A stretch of 64,000 nucleotides of DNA from Lacticaseibacillus sharpeae JCM 1186 = DSM 20505 (lineage in GTDB: Bacteria; Bacillota; Bacilli; Lactobacillales; Lactobacillaceae), in the NCBI RefSeq assembly GCF_001436225.1, contig NZ_AYYO01000010.1, positions 62,001-126,000 of the forward strand. Reading direction: 5' to 3'. How positions within the stretch are numbered: the first letter of the stretch is position 1; each line of letters opens with the position of its first letter. Below are positions 16,187 to 25,812 of the stretch, in pieces. The notes beneath the pieces were generated by a model. That model made no database searches. It was not told where the DNA came from and was given only the letters and a program-made list of their open reading frames with translations. A program made the position numbers and the translations under genes.

Positions 16187-19100
16187 ATGGCGAACCGCTT
16201 GTTGCTGAGTAAGATGTGGACCCGGGGCCGGGAGATTTTGGCGCGGGGCGACGTCGAAATCGATTATGAACATGCTGACAAAATTGCGGCGACCGTTTAC
16301 GGCACGGAGGCGTACACCGTCGAGCTGGCCCGTGAAGAGCAGGATGACTATTGCTCTTGCCCGTACTTCCCTAGTCATGGCTACTGTAAGCACATTGCCG
16401 CGGTGATTTTGTATTACAAGGCGCAGGGGCAAACGATTGACGACGTACTGATGTCAGCAACGGTTGTGCCGACGGATGATGCAGAATTGTTAGCGGGTGA
16501 TGCTCAGGACACAAGTGCTGGTAGTCGCTTTGTCGATAATCTGGGCCTGACACCGGTTCGCTATTTTCACGGGCTGGATGAGAACGCAGATCACGGACCG
16601 GAGCTTGAACTAAACCTCGAAATTAAGGAATTCGAGGGTAATTTTGGCTTGGCCGAAATGGAGTTTGTTGCTTGGTTGCGGGTGGCGGATGCGAGCGTGC
16701 ACAAATTCTATTTGGTGCGCGATATCACCGCCTTTTTGGATGATTACCGGACGGAATCGCGTTACTACACTAGTGGGAAGGCTAATTTCGACCTATCCGC
16801 GGCTGCGTTTACGCCGGCTGAACGCGCGCTTCTAGATTTGCTGGATAACAGTGATACGGTTGGCATTCACGAGATGACGGACGATGATAGTCGGTATCAA
16901 CGGTATGCGCGTCTTGATTTTGCTAGTTTTACCCGGTTGCTGCCATTATTGCCAAAATTAAGTAAGGTTGTGTTCCGGCCCGTTGATGAGAGCGTAGAGT
17001 ACGACAGCGTGCAGGTTGAGCCATTTCAGCCGGATGCTGGTCTGGTCACTGCGACGGTTACCGCTGATGATGCAGGATACCATTTGTGGGTGCACAACCA
17101 CGTGACTAACGCGGTGCCAAATGGGCGGGTCTTGGTAAGCAAAAATATTTGTTACACCGCGACGATTGACCAGTTTGATGCTTATGACCGTTTGTTGATG
17201 CGGGCAAACGTCCTGACTGGCGCCATTGATGCGGACCAATCACTGGATTTTGCGGCTGCAGATGTGGAGCCGCTTCAGGAGTTACTGGATTATTTACGGC
17301 AAATTGGGACGGTAGAAGTACCGGATGCACTCGGACAGATTGCCATGACGCCACATTTTGACTTGCAGCGGCAAGACCGGGCCATCACGCTTGACCTAAG
17401 TTTTGACTACGGGGACACGGTGGTGCAAGATGATGCACCGGTTGCTGCGGATATGCCGCGCAATTACGCCAAAGAGGAACAGGCTGCTGACTACTTGACT
17501 AGCCTGGGCTTTACGCGCGGCGTTCAAGCGTGGCAAAAAGATTTTCCCGATGCGGATGCACTTTACCATTTCTTCACCCGTGAACTGCCCAACTTGCGGG
17601 CGAACGGTGCGGTAACGGTCGCTGCCAACCTGCAGGACATGGTGCAGGAAGGAGCGGCACTGCAAACGGACGTGCAGGTGGCTGAAAACGATGGCTTGCT
17701 TTCCGTATCGTTCTCCTTTGCCGGAATCGACGCCGATGAAGTTGACTCGGTCCTGAAGCAGCTCGATGACAATCAGCCGTACGTGCAGAAGTCTGACGGG
17801 ACGCTCTACATAGTGGACGACCAACTGAAGAAGGTAGCTTCGGCCCTGACGCAGATTCGCCGCGACGGTAAACTTGCGCACGGTCAGGTGCATGTATCTG
17901 CGGCGCGGGCATTTGCCCTGCAGTCATTACTTGGTGATACGGCCCAGTTTGACGCGAAATTCAAGCAGCTGGCCATAGATCTGGCCCATCCGGAACAATT
18001 CCCGGTGACGGTTAAACCGGTCCACGCGCAACTGCGGCCGTACCAGCAAGCTGGGGTGCAGTGGCTGGAAATGCTCAACAGCCACGGCTTCGGTGGTATT
18101 TTGGCTGACGAAATGGGCCTCGGGAAGACGCTGCAAATGTTGACGTTCTTGAATGACCATATTGATCACCAGCACGTTAGCTTGGTGGTTGCCCCGGCAT
18201 CGCTGCTGTACAACTGGCAGGCTGAATGCGCGAAATTTGCCCCCGACATTCGCGTGGCCGTGGTGGACGGCACCAAGGAAGCCCGGCGTGAACTGATTTA
18301 CGAGTACGACTATGACTTGCTGATTACTAGCTACAACATGGCTTTACGTGACATCAATGAGTATTACGCACGCGAGATTCAGTATTTGGTGCTCGATGAA
18401 GCGCAGATGGTCAAAAACGGCAGCGCCAAGACCAATCAGAGCCTGCGCAAGCTCGAGCCCCGGGCAACGTTCGCGTTGTCCGGGACCCCAATCGAGAACC
18501 GAGCCGAGGAACTGTGGTCCATCTTTGCCCTCGTTTTACCGGGTTTGTTGCCGAACAAGACTGTGTTCAAGAAGATGAGCGCCGACGAAATCGCGTTGCG
18601 CGTCAAGCCGTTTATTATGCGGCGGGAAAAGAAGGGCGTGCTGAAAGATTTGCCGCCGATGGTTGAAACAAACATCGAAAATGAGATGACCACGGAGCAG
18701 AAGACGGTCTACCTGGCCCAGCTGCAGCAGATGCGTGTGCAGGTCCAAGGCATGTCTGATGCTGGTCTGGTGAAGAACAAAATTGCCATTTTGGCTGGCC
18801 TAACCCGTCTGCGGCAGGTGTGCGACACGCCGGCGTTGTTCATGGACGATTATACCGGTGACTCCGGGAAACTTGAGCAACTGGCAGAATTAGTCCAGCA
18901 GGCGGAAGATAGCGGCCGTCATGTGCTCATTTTCTCCCAATTCACCCACATGTTGGCACAGATTGAAACCCGGTTGAAGGTGATGGGTCTGGACAGCTTC
19001 ATGCTCAGAGGGAGCACGAAACCCAAGGACCGACTGGCGATGGTTGATGCATTTAACCGAGGCGAGAAGTCGTTCTTCCTCATTTCCCTGAAAGCGGGGG

Positions 19101-19372
19101 GGACCGGCCTCAACCTGACGGGTGCGGATATGGTAATTCTGGTTGACTTATGGTGGAACCCCGCCGTTGAAGATCAGGCCATTGCCCGCGCGCACCGAAT
19201 TGGCCAACAAAACGAGGTTGATGTGTACCGGATGATTACTAAGGGCACGATTGAGGAGCAGATTGTGAAGCTTCAAGACAAGAAACGTGACTTTGTTAAT
19301 CAGGTGCTCACAGGTACGCAAGATAAGGGTATGCTGAGTAACGACGATATTCGCGTGATTCTGGGCGTGTAG
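16187..19372 (+). CDS. SWIM zinc-finger SNF2-family helicase-like ATPase
   Basis: DNA translocase of the SWI2/SNF2 group, 1061 residues. The N-terminal SWIM zinc finger is at about 51-66 (CSCPYF then CKH), a long region of SNF2-associated type follows (about 90-600), then the two RecA-like domains: Walker A in ADEMGLGKT near residue 640, DEAQ box in VLDEAQ near residue 737, and motif VI QAIARAHRIGQ near residue 1005. In Bacillota this family is chromosomal, of unclear job, perhaps clearing proteins from DNA or RNA polymerase remodelling. It is not next to a methylase or nuclease, so a role in restriction is not indicated. Start ATG 16187 with CGGAGG. Transcribed alone. Confidence 0.93.
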   Translation: MANRLLLSKMWTRGREILARGDVEIDYEHADKIAATVYGTEAYTVELAREEQDDYCSCPYFPSHGYCKHIAAVILYYKAQGQTIDDVLMSATVVPTDDAELLAGDAQDTSAGSRFVDNLGLTPVRYFHGLDENADHGPELELNLEIKEFEGNFGLAEMEFVAWLRVADASVHKFYLVRDITAFLDDYRTESRYYTSGKANFDLSAAAFTPAERALLDLLDNSDTVGIHEMTDDDSRYQRYARLDFASFTRLLPLLPKLSKVVFRPVDESVEYDSVQVEPFQPDAGLVTATVTADDAGYHLWVHNHVTNAVPNGRVLVSKNICYTATIDQFDAYDRLLMRANVLTGAIDADQSLDFAAADVEPLQELLDYLRQIGTVEVPDALGQIAMTPHFDLQRQDRAITLDLSFDYGDTVVQDDAPVAADMPRNYAKEEQAADYLTSLGFTRGVQAWQKDFPDADALYHFFTRELPNLRANGAVTVAANLQDMVQEGAALQTDVQVAENDGLLSVSFSFAGIDADEVDSVLKQLDDNQPYVQKSDGTLYIVDDQLKKVASALTQIRRDGKLAHGQVHVSAARAFALQSLLGDTAQFDAKFKQLAIDLAHPEQFPVTVKPVHAQLRPYQQAGVQWLEMLNSHGFGGILADEMGLGKTLQMLTFLNDHIDHQHVSLVVAPASLLYNWQAECAKFAPDIRVAVVDGTKEARRELIYEYDYDLLITSYNMALRDINEYYAREIQYLVLDEAQMVKNGSAKTNQSLRKLEPRATFALSGTPIENRAEELWSIFALVLPGLLPNKTVFKKMSADEIALRVKPFIMRREKKGVLKDLPPMVETNIENEMTTEQKTVYLAQLQQMRVQVQGMSDAGLVKNKIAILAGLTRLRQVCDTPALFMDDYTGDSGKLEQLAELVQQAEDSGRHVLIFSQFTHMLAQIETRLKVMGLDSFMLRGSTKPKDRLAMVDAFNRGEKSFFLISLKAGGTGLNLTGADMVILVDLWWNPAVEDQAIARAHRIGQQNEVDVYRMITKGTIEEQIVKLQDKKRDFVNQVLTGTQDKGMLSNDDIRVILGV

Positions 19373-19409
19373 CCTGAATTTGCACGTATGAGCCATGCGT
19401 GGTAAAGTT

Positions 19410-19573
19410 TTGACAGACATAAACGGAAAGTAGGTGGCGATGCCAGCGATGCAGTATTAGGACAACGGAGACAACCCATTGTGGGCCTCTTTGTTGACCA
19501 ATCTTGCACGCTAGCGTCGCTTGAATTGGCGGCGGATCACCCTGACAGACGGGTGGTCCGTTTTTCGTTGTCC
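19410..19573 (+). promoter_or_regulatory. Candidate structured leader before the MFS gene
   Basis: TTGACA (19410-19415) has no convincing -10 partner at 17 bases. GGACAACG (19460-19467) is the exact complement of CGTTGTCC (19566-19573). Between them lie a CCCA/TGGG hairpin (about 19469-19492) and a full intrinsic terminator (19534-19565). Such competing structures are what an attenuator looks like, but the same bases could be only a terminator for the SNF2 gene. Confidence 0.35.
19534..19565 (+). terminator. Intrinsic terminator between SNF2 and MFS genes
   Basis: GGATCACCC (19534-19542) pairs with GGGTGGTCC (19551-19559), with one G-U pair, then GTTTTT. It may end the SNF2 transcript or attenuate the MFS transcript, whose ATG is 47 bases beyond. 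Confidence 0.85.
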
Positions 19574-19611
19574 TGAAACGGGTCGGTCTGTGACTTGTAA
19601 AGGATATCTAC

Positions 19612-20832
19612 ATGGATAAAAAGATTAATCGTAATTGGCACCGGCAATTCGTTTTGGTAGCTGGTGGGCAGGCTGTTTCACTGCTTGGTAGTCATGGGGT
19701 TCAGTTTGCCCTCATCTGGTGGCTAGCTGTGCGGACTAATTCAGCCTTGATGCTGGGGTTGGCGGGTTTAGTTGCCTATATTCCCCAGGTGCTTTTAGGA
19801 CCAATGGCTGGGCTCGCCAGCGACCGTTTCGATAGGCGACTGGTGTCTGTGACCGCGGACACAGTGATGGGCCTGCTTGCGCTAGTCTACGCGTTGTTAC
19901 TGGCAAATTTTGCCCTACCAAACTGGACCGTGCTACTTATGCTCTTGGTTCGCGGCGTCGGGGATACATTTCAAGAGCCGGCGATTCAGTCACTTTTGCC
20001 GCAATTAGTGCCGCAAGATCAGTTGCTGCATACTAACGGCTGGTTGCAACTGCTGCGTGGTGGGGCGTTCATGTTTGGCCCGATGATTGGGGCGGCACTG
20101 TACGCGACATTGCCGTTACCATGGGTGTTAATGAGTGACCTGATTGGCGCGTTAATTGCGAGTGCAGCACTGTTGATGGTACAAGTACCCCAAGAAAAGC
20201 AGATTGAATCTGAGAACCGCAACCCAGAGAGGCTCCAGCTACGAGATTGGCGTGCGGGACTCAAAGTGTACCGGCGTGACCGTTCACTACGGGTGATGCT
20301 TATTGCGGATGCGTGCACTATGGGGCTGTACGCGCCGCTTGCGAGTCTGTATCCGCTCATGACTAGTGGCTATTTCAAACTAAGTGCCGGCTTCGGTAGT
20401 GCAATCGAATTTTGTTTTGCGGTGGGAATGCTCGTAAGTGCGGCTATTTTCGCGACTAAGTTGAAGGTACGGCACCACTTACTGCTGGCTGGAATGGGTA
20501 TTGCGCTCATGGGTATTTGTGCAATTTGGGACGGCCTAATGCCAGCAACACTTCTTGGCTGGTGCGGTTTTGCCCTGGGCTGTCTGCTGCTCGGTGCCGC
20601 CGGGAATGTGCACAGCATCCCCTTTACAACCTATATCCAAACCAGTGTGCCGACCGTCGAACTTGGGCGAACGCTGGCGGTGCAAACCATGATCAACGGG
20701 GCGACCATGCCAGTGGGTCTTGTTTTGGCCAGTCCAGTGGCGAACTTGATTGGTGTGAATCACTGGTTTGTGGTTGCCGGCAGCGGGATGGTTGTGTGCG
20801 CAGCGGTGGTGGTGTGGCAGTTGCGGGAATAG
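19612..20832 (+). CDS. MFS efflux protein (macrolide-efflux MefA-like family)
   Basis: Twelve-helix proton-driven exporter, 406 residues, of the enterobactin/macrolide exporter branch of the MFS. The loop between helices 2 and 3 has GPMAGLASDRFDRR near residue 63-76, the usual MFS signature, and the early motif LVAGGQAVSLLGSH and ALIWWLAVRT are typical of Mef-like proteins. Substrate cannot be told from sequence; resistance should not be assumed. Base composition is somewhat richer in A+T than in the flanking genes and more rare codons appear, which hints at acquisition. Ribosome site AAAGGA at 19599-19604 is modest. The upstream leader may regulate it. Confidence 0.85.
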   Translation: MDKKINRNWHRQFVLVAGGQAVSLLGSHGVQFALIWWLAVRTNSALMLGLAGLVAYIPQVLLGPMAGLASDRFDRRLVSVTADTVMGLLALVYALLLANFALPNWTVLLMLLVRGVGDTFQEPAIQSLLPQLVPQDQLLHTNGWLQLLRGGAFMFGPMIGAALYATLPLPWVLMSDLIGALIASAALLMVQVPQEKQIESENRNPERLQLRDWRAGLKVYRRDRSLRVMLIADACTMGLYAPLASLYPLMTSGYFKLSAGFGSAIEFCFAVGMLVSAAIFATKLKVRHHLLLAGMGIALMGICAIWDGLMPATLLGWCGFALGCLLLGAAGNVHSIPFTTYIQTSVPTVELGRTLAVQTMINGATMPVGLVLASPVANLIGVNHWFVVAGSGMVVCAAVVVWQLRE

Positions 20833-20851
20833 TCATTCTTCCGGCCTTGCT

Positions 20852-20880
20852 TTTACACCCTCCCCAAAAACCTGTACAAT
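20852..20880 (+). promoter_or_regulatory. rbgA operon promoter
   Basis: TTTACA (20852-20857), 17-base spacer, TACAAT (20875-20880). The start would be near 20887, about 30 bases before the ATG. Confidence 0.7.
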
Positions 20881-20917
20881 AATAACTAGCAAATAACGAA
20901 AGCAGAGGTCACTCTTC

Positions 20918-21766
20918 ATGCCCAATATTCAATGGTTCCCCGGTCATATGCAAAAAGCACGCCGAGAGGTTGCAGAAAAGATTAAGCAGGTCGACATCGT
21001 CTTTGAAGTGGTCGATGCGCGTTCACCGGAATCTTCCCGCAACCCAATGCTGCTGGAAATGCTGCAGCAAAAGCCGATTATTTCCATCCTGAACAAGGCT
21101 GACCTGGCCGATTCTGCCCGCACCAAGGCGTGGGTGGCGGCGTACCAGGCGGAAGGACGGGAAGCCATCGCCATCGACGCCCAGCACGCTAAACGGCTCC
21201 AGCAACTGCCCCAGATGGCCGAGAAGGTGCTGGCCGAGAAGCTGGCCCGCAAGCGTGCGCGCGGCATTCGCAACCCGCACGTGCGCGCAATGTGCATTGG
21301 GATTCCGAACGTCGGCAAGTCGACGATTCTCAACCGGCTGGTGCAAAAGAACATCGCCATCACTGGCAACCGGCCCGGGGTGACCAAGAACCAGCAGTGG
21401 CTAAAGGCTAGTGGCAACCTGGAACTGCTCGACACCCCCGGAATTTTGTGGCCCAAATTTGACGACCAGGAAATTGGGATGAAGCTGGCGCTGACCGGTG
21501 CGATTGCGGACAAGGTGTTCACCGCCGATGAAGTCGCACTGTGGGGCGTAGGCTATTTTCAGAAAAACTATGCAGAAGTGCTGCGTAAGCATTACGGTTT
21601 AACGGACGAGCAGATGCAGTCAAGGCCGGCCGACATCGTGCAGCTGCTGACCAAGAAGTTCGCGTACGGTGAGGAGTTCGACCGGACGGCGGTGCGCTTC
21701 ATCAATGACGTGCGTAAGGGCGAACTGGGTCGCTACACGCTGGAAGTGCCTGAGGACCGCGCATGA
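20918..21766 (+). CDS. rbgA: Ribosome biogenesis GTPase RbgA (YlqF)
   Basis: Circularly permuted GTPase needed for late assembly of the 50S subunit. In 282 residues the G4 motif NKAD (about 59-62) comes before G1 GIPNVGKST (about 127-135) and G3 DTPGIL (about 169-174), the order that defines the family. The N-terminus [12 protein letters not shown] is characteristic. The C-terminal ANTAR-like helical domain follows. Its stop overlaps the rnhB start in ATGA (21763-21766), so the pair is translationally coupled, as in many Bacillota. Confidence 0.97.
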   Translation: MPNIQWFPGHMQKARREVAEKIKQVDIVFEVVDARSPESSRNPMLLEMLQQKPIISILNKADLADSARTKAWVAAYQAEGREAIAIDAQHAKRLQQLPQMAEKVLAEKLARKRARGIRNPHVRAMCIGIPNVGKSTILNRLVQKNIAITGNRPGVTKNQQWLKASGNLELLDTPGILWPKFDDQEIGMKLALTGAIADKVFTADEVALWGVGYFQKNYAEVLRKHYGLTDEQMQSRPADIVQLLTKKFAYGEEFDRTAVRFINDVRKGELGRYTLEVPEDRA

Positions 21767-22524
21767 CCACGCTGGCGGAGTACAAGCAACTCCTACAGGC
21801 CGACTCGGTTCCGCAAGCACTGCTGGATGAACTAGCCGCAGATGCGCGCGCGGGGGCGCAGAAGCTCCTGGGGGCGTACAACCGCAAGCTGATGCACCGG
21901 CGGCAACAGGAGATGATGCTGGAGGAGCACCGCAAACTAGAACGCTCCTTGTGGCCGGCGTACCCAATCATTGCCGGCATCGATGAAGTGGGGCGGGGAC
22001 CGCTGGCGGGACCCGTGATTACCGCCGCGGTGATTTTGGACGAAAATTTTGACGTGCCTGTCAATGACAGTAAGCAGTTGACTGCGCACCGGCGGGATGC
22101 CCTGTTCGCCGATATCATCACGAATGCGCGCGCCGTGGCCATTGGCGTGCGCGACAACACGGAAATCGACCGCTACAACATTTACCACGCGACCGAACTG
22201 GCGATGGCAGATGCGGTGCACAATTTGCGCCTGCAGCCGGACTACCTGCTGGTGGACGCGATGCACGTGCCCGTTGACATCCCCCAGAGTAAGTTGATTA
22301 AAGGGGATGCCCGCAGCATTTCCATCGGGGCCGCCAGCATCGTCGCTAAGGTGGTCCGGGACCGGCTTATGGAGATGTACGATCAAGTGTATCCGGGTTA
22401 CGGGTTCGCGCAAAATGCGGGTTACGGGACCAAGGCACACCTGGAAGGCTTGGCCAAACTGGGCGTGACGCCGATTCACCGGCGGTCATTTGCCCCAGTG
22501 CAAGATGCATTGGCAAAAAAATAA
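21763..22524 (+). CDS. rnhB: Ribonuclease HII
   Basis: Removes ribonucleotides from DNA and RNA primers. The 253 residues have a family-typical N-terminal extension of about 65 residues, then the catalytic signature [13 protein letters not shown] near residues 71-83 (Asp and Glu metal ligands), VNDSKQLT near residue 107, LLVDAMHVP near residue 165 and the region [11 protein letters not shown] near residue 195. Start ATG overlaps the rbgA stop. Confidence 0.96.
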   Translation: MTTLAEYKQLLQADSVPQALLDELAADARAGAQKLLGAYNRKLMHRRQQEMMLEEHRKLERSLWPAYPIIAGIDEVGRGPLAGPVITAAVILDENFDVPVNDSKQLTAHRRDALFADIITNARAVAIGVRDNTEIDRYNIYHATELAMADAVHNLRLQPDYLLVDAMHVPVDIPQSKLIKGDARSISIGAASIVAKVVRDRLMEMYDQVYPGYGFAQNAGYGTKAHLEGLAKLGVTPIHRRSFAPVQDALAKK

Positions 22525-22593
22525 AATAGTTTCGGGGGTTTTGCCCCTAAATCGCGCAATCTATATGTGTAGCTGAGAAAGACGAGGTGCACT

Positions 22594-23442
22594 ATGGAAA
22601 TACGCGATTTTTTATTGTGGGCGCACATGGCAAGCGGGGCAAGCCCGGCAATGGTGCGGCGAATCATGACGGCGGTGGCGAACAAAATGCCGCTGACACC
22701 GGCGACCATCATCGAATGTGCCAGCCCCAAGGTGCGGCGGCAGCTGGCAGCGTGGTTTGCGGACAGTAAAACCCAGCAGAAGGTCGCACGTGCCAACGCG
22801 ACGGCGCATATTGTTTACACCGATGATGCGTATCCCGAACGGTTGCGCGAGTTGACCCAACCACCGATTGTGCTCTTTTATCGGGGCGATTTGACCTTGC
22901 TTAAGCGGCCCAGCCTGGGCATTGTTGGCGCGCGGCTGGCCACCGACTACAGTGCTGGGGTTATTGAAGAAGCACTCGGTTCGGTGCAGCGCGATACGGT
23001 GATTGTATCCGGTCTGGCGCGCGGTGCAGATTCGATGGGCCACCGGCAGGCACTTAAAAACGGGCTGGGCACGATTGCCGTGATTGCTAATGGGGTTGAT
23101 GTGTACTATCCGGCAGAACACCGTCAGCTGCAGGAGCAAATCGCCACTAACGGTTTGCTTCTGTCCGAATATCCGCCGGGGGAGCGGCCGAAACAGTATC
23201 GCTTCGTGGCCCGGAACCGGATCATCGCCGGGTTGAGCCACACGTTACTCGTGACGGAGGCAGCGGAAAAAAGTGGCAGCCTGATTACTGCAACGATGGC
23301 ACTGGAATCTGGCCGGGATGTTTTAGCTGTCCCGAACCAGTACCGCAATCCACTTGGAATTGGGACCAACAAATTGATTGAAGATGGTGCGACCCCGGTC
23401 TCACCGAAGACAGATTGGACAAATATTCATTATTTCGATTAG
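22594..23442 (+). CDS. dprA: DNA-processing protein DprA
   Basis: Loads RecA on incoming single-stranded DNA during natural transformation. The 282 residues have a short helical N-terminal part and the Rossmann-like core: YRGDL near residue 95, GIVGAR near residue 108, VSGLARGAD near residue 138, and the long conserved block with YPPGERPK and FVARNRIIAGLS near residues 190-213, ending AAEKSGSLITA. No C-terminal winged helix is seen. Its place between rnhB and topA is standard. dprA is common in lactobacilli whether or not they are known to be competent. About 70 bases of spacer with no clear terminator separate it from rnhB. Confidence 0.95.
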   Translation: MEIRDFLLWAHMASGASPAMVRRIMTAVANKMPLTPATIIECASPKVRRQLAAWFADSKTQQKVARANATAHIVYTDDAYPERLRELTQPPIVLFYRGDLTLLKRPSLGIVGARLATDYSAGVIEEALGSVQRDTVIVSGLARGADSMGHRQALKNGLGTIAVIANGVDVYYPAEHRQLQEQIATNGLLLSEYPPGERPKQYRFVARNRIIAGLSHTLLVTEAAEKSGSLITATMALESGRDVLAVPNQYRNPLGIGTNKLIEDGATPVSPKTDWTNIHYFD

Positions 23443-23531
23443 CTGGGTCTTAAACCGCGCCACCATGCGTTTTTACGCCGCTTTTGCACCGCCAAAACCG
23501 AACATTTTGCTGACATTTTTGCGATTAGCAT

Positions 23532-23560
23532 TTGACAGAAACGCGTTTCTACCATAAGAT
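23532..23560 (+). promoter_or_regulatory. topA promoter
   Basis: TTGACA (23532-23537), 17-base spacer, TAAGAT (23555-23560). This is the best sigma-A-type promoter in the window and fits a housekeeping topoisomerase. Confidence 0.8.
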
Positions 23561-23601
23561 AGGCGTGCATTTTCGTTGTAAATAATGAAAGGAGGACAAC
23601 C

Positions 23602-25683
23602 ATGCCCGCCAAGAACTTGGTTATCGTGGAATCCCCTGCTAAAGCAAAAACAATTGAAAAATATTTAGGCCGTAATTACAAGGTTGTTGCCAGCCTTGGA
23701 CACATTCGCGACCTCCCCAAGAGTCAGATGGGGATTGACTTCGATAATAATTATGAACCACGCTACATCTCCATTCGGGGTAAGGGAGATGTCATCAAAG
23801 AATTAAAGCGTCAAGCAAACAAGGTAGAACACGTCTACCTCGCAGCTGACCCGGACCGTGAAGGGGAAGCAATCGCTTGGCATGTTTGCCATATCCTCGG
23901 CTTAGACACCAAGGACAACAACCGGGTGGTCTTCAACGAAATCACTAAGGACGCCGTTAAGAACGCCTTCAAGACCCCCCGCAGTATCGACATGAACCTG
24001 GTGGATGCCCAGCAGGCACGCCGGGTGCTGGACCGAATTGTGGGTTACTCCATCAGTCCGCTGCTCTGGAAGAAGGTCAAGAAGGGGCTGTCCGCTGGGC
24101 GCGTGCAGTCCGTTGCGCTCAAGCTGATTATTGACCGGGAAAAGGAAATCAACGCGTTCCAGCCGGAAGAATACTGGACGATTGACGGTCAGTTCAAGAA
24201 GGGTCGCGGCAAGGCTTTTGCCAGCTCCTTCTACGGCGTGGACGGCAAGAAGTTGCCACTGCCAAACAATGACGCCGTGGTCGACATCATGCAGCGCATT
24301 GACAAGAACCAGTCCTTTAACGTCACGAGCGTTGTCCGCAAAGAACGGCGCCGGACGCCTGCCCAGCCATTCACCACTAGTTCCCTGCAGCAGGAAGCAA
24401 ACCGCAAGCTTGGTTTCCCCGCCCGGAAGACCATGATGCTGGCCCAGCAGCTGTATGAAGGGATTAACCTCGGTGGGAAGCTCGGGACCGTGGGGCTGAT
24501 TACCTACATGCGTACCGACAGTACCCGTGTCTCGAGTGTCGCTAAGGCTGAAACCAGTGAGTTCATTCACAATGAATATGGCGCCGAGTACGCAGCAGTG
24601 AAGATTAAGCAGGGTAAGCTGCAAGAAGGCGCTCAGGACGCCCACGAAGCTATCCGCCCATCTTCCACCAAGCGCACCCCAGGGAGCCTGGAAGCGGTGC
24701 TCGACAAAGACCAGATGAAGCTCTACCGCCTAATCTGGTCCCGCTTCGTTGCGAGCGAGATGACGCCGGCCGTGGTCGACACGGTTTCAGTGCGTATCGA
24801 ACAAAATGGCGTGCAGTTCCGTGCGAACGGGAGTCACACCAAGTTCGAAGGGTTCACGAAGCTGTACGTGTCCTCCCGGGATACGGACAACGGCGACAAG
24901 GAATTGCCCGAACTGGCGGAAGGTGACCAGCTCACCCTCGCCAAGACGGATCCCGCACAGCACTTCACACAGCCACCAGCACGCTATTCCGAAGCTAACC
25001 TGGTTAAGGCGCTGGAAGAAAACGGTGTGGGTCGGCCATCAACGTACGCGCCAACCATCGAAACGCTGAAGAAGCGTTACTACGTGAAGATTGCTGCCCG
25101 CCGGTTTGAACCAACTGAGCTTGGCGAAATCGTCAACGACCTGATTGTTGAATTCTTCCCCGACATCGTGGACATCAAGTTCACGGCGACGGTCGAAAGC
25201 GACCTCGACAGCATCGAAGCCGGCAAGGAAGAGTGGGTCAAGGTCATCGACCGCTTCTACAAGCCATTCGCCAAGGAAGTTGCTAGTGCTGAAACCGGGA
25301 TTGAGAAGGTTCAGCTTAAGGACGAGCCCGCTGGATTTAACTGTGACATCTGCGGGGCGCCAATGGTCATCAAGATGGGCCGCTACGGTAAGTTTTACGC
25401 CTGCTCCCGTTTTCCAGATTGCCGCAACACGAAGGCCATCGTCAAGGAAATTGGCGTGGTTTGCCCCAAGTGCCACAAGGGCCAGATTGTCGAACGCAAG
25501 AGCAAGCGCAACCGGGTCTTTTACGGTTGTGACCGCTACCCAGAATGTGACTTTGTTTCCTGGGACAAACCGGTTGGGCGCGATTGCCCCGTCTGCCAGC
25601 ATTTCCTCATCGAAAAGCGCAGCAAGGCCGGCATCCAAGTGTCATGCCCGAACGGCGACTACAAGGAACCAATTCAAAAGTAA
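23602..25683 (+). CDS. topA: DNA topoisomerase I
   Basis: Type IA enzyme that relaxes negative supercoils. The 693 residues have the Toprim domain at the start ([18 protein letters not shown] and the acidic DPDREGE at 83-89), the catalytic Tyr302 in TYMRTDSTR, the GRVQSVALK motif near residue 166-174, and three C-terminal zinc ribbons: CDIC...C...C near residue 578-605, CPKC...C...C near 623-653 and CPVC...C near 662-685 (the last with only three cysteines). Ribosome site GGAGG and its own promoter and terminator. Confidence 0.98.
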   Translation: MPAKNLVIVESPAKAKTIEKYLGRNYKVVASLGHIRDLPKSQMGIDFDNNYEPRYISIRGKGDVIKELKRQANKVEHVYLAADPDREGEAIAWHVCHILGLDTKDNNRVVFNEITKDAVKNAFKTPRSIDMNLVDAQQARRVLDRIVGYSISPLLWKKVKKGLSAGRVQSVALKLIIDREKEINAFQPEEYWTIDGQFKKGRGKAFASSFYGVDGKKLPLPNNDAVVDIMQRIDKNQSFNVTSVVRKERRRTPAQPFTTSSLQQEANRKLGFPARKTMMLAQQLYEGINLGGKLGTVGLITYMRTDSTRVSSVAKAETSEFIHNEYGAEYAAVKIKQGKLQEGAQDAHEAIRPSSTKRTPGSLEAVLDKDQMKLYRLIWSRFVASEMTPAVVDTVSVRIEQNGVQFRANGSHTKFEGFTKLYVSSRDTDNGDKELPELAEGDQLTLAKTDPAQHFTQPPARYSEANLVKALEENGVGRPSTYAPTIETLKKRYYVKIAARRFEPTELGEIVNDLIVEFFPDIVDIKFTATVESDLDSIEAGKEEWVKVIDRFYKPFAKEVASAETGIEKVQLKDEPAGFNCDICGAPMVIKMGRYGKFYACSRFPDCRNTKAIVKEIGVVCPKCHKGQIVERKSKRNRVFYGCDRYPECDFVSWDKPVGRDCPVCQHFLIEKRSKAGIQVSCPNGDYKEPIQK

Positions 25684-25702
25684 ACCCGTACGTTTTGCGT
25701 TT

Positions 25703-25731
25703 AGCCGTGTGCCCAGAGCACGCGGCTTTTT
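25703..25731 (+). terminator. topA terminator
   Basis: AGCCGTGTGC (25703-25712), loop CCAGA, GCACGCGGCT (25718-25727), then T residues. Confidence 0.93.
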
Positions 25732-25797
25732 GTATTCAGCGTTAAGCAAATTTAACCGGCGCCGAAACCGGACAGGACGGGCAATGTATGCGCTTTG

Positions 25798-25806
25798 TGT
25801 TAAAAT
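25798..25806 (+). promoter_or_regulatory. xerC extended -10 promoter, apparently leaderless
   Basis: TG at 25798-25799, one base, TAAAAT at 25801-25806. Six bases separate it from the A of the xerC ATG at 25813, the usual distance to a transcription start. No Shine-Dalgarno sequence stands before the ATG, and the frame is closed by TAA at 25801-25803. Confidence 0.5.
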
Positions 25807-25812
25807 AATGCC

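Noticed and set aside
16187-19372. SNF2 protein as part of a defence island
   Set aside because: No methylase, nuclease or other defence gene is adjacent; the family is a common chromosomal gene in Bacillota.
19440-19460. Six-codon leader peptide (MPAMQY) before the MFS gene
   Set aside because: Its possible ribosome site AGGTGG is only two bases from the ATG and no -10 is convincing, so it is mentioned only as part of the leader finding.
19534-19560. T-box riboswitch suggested by GGGTGGTCC
   Set aside because: The conserved T-box sequence is not matched and no stem I or AGTA box is visible; the downstream gene is an exporter.
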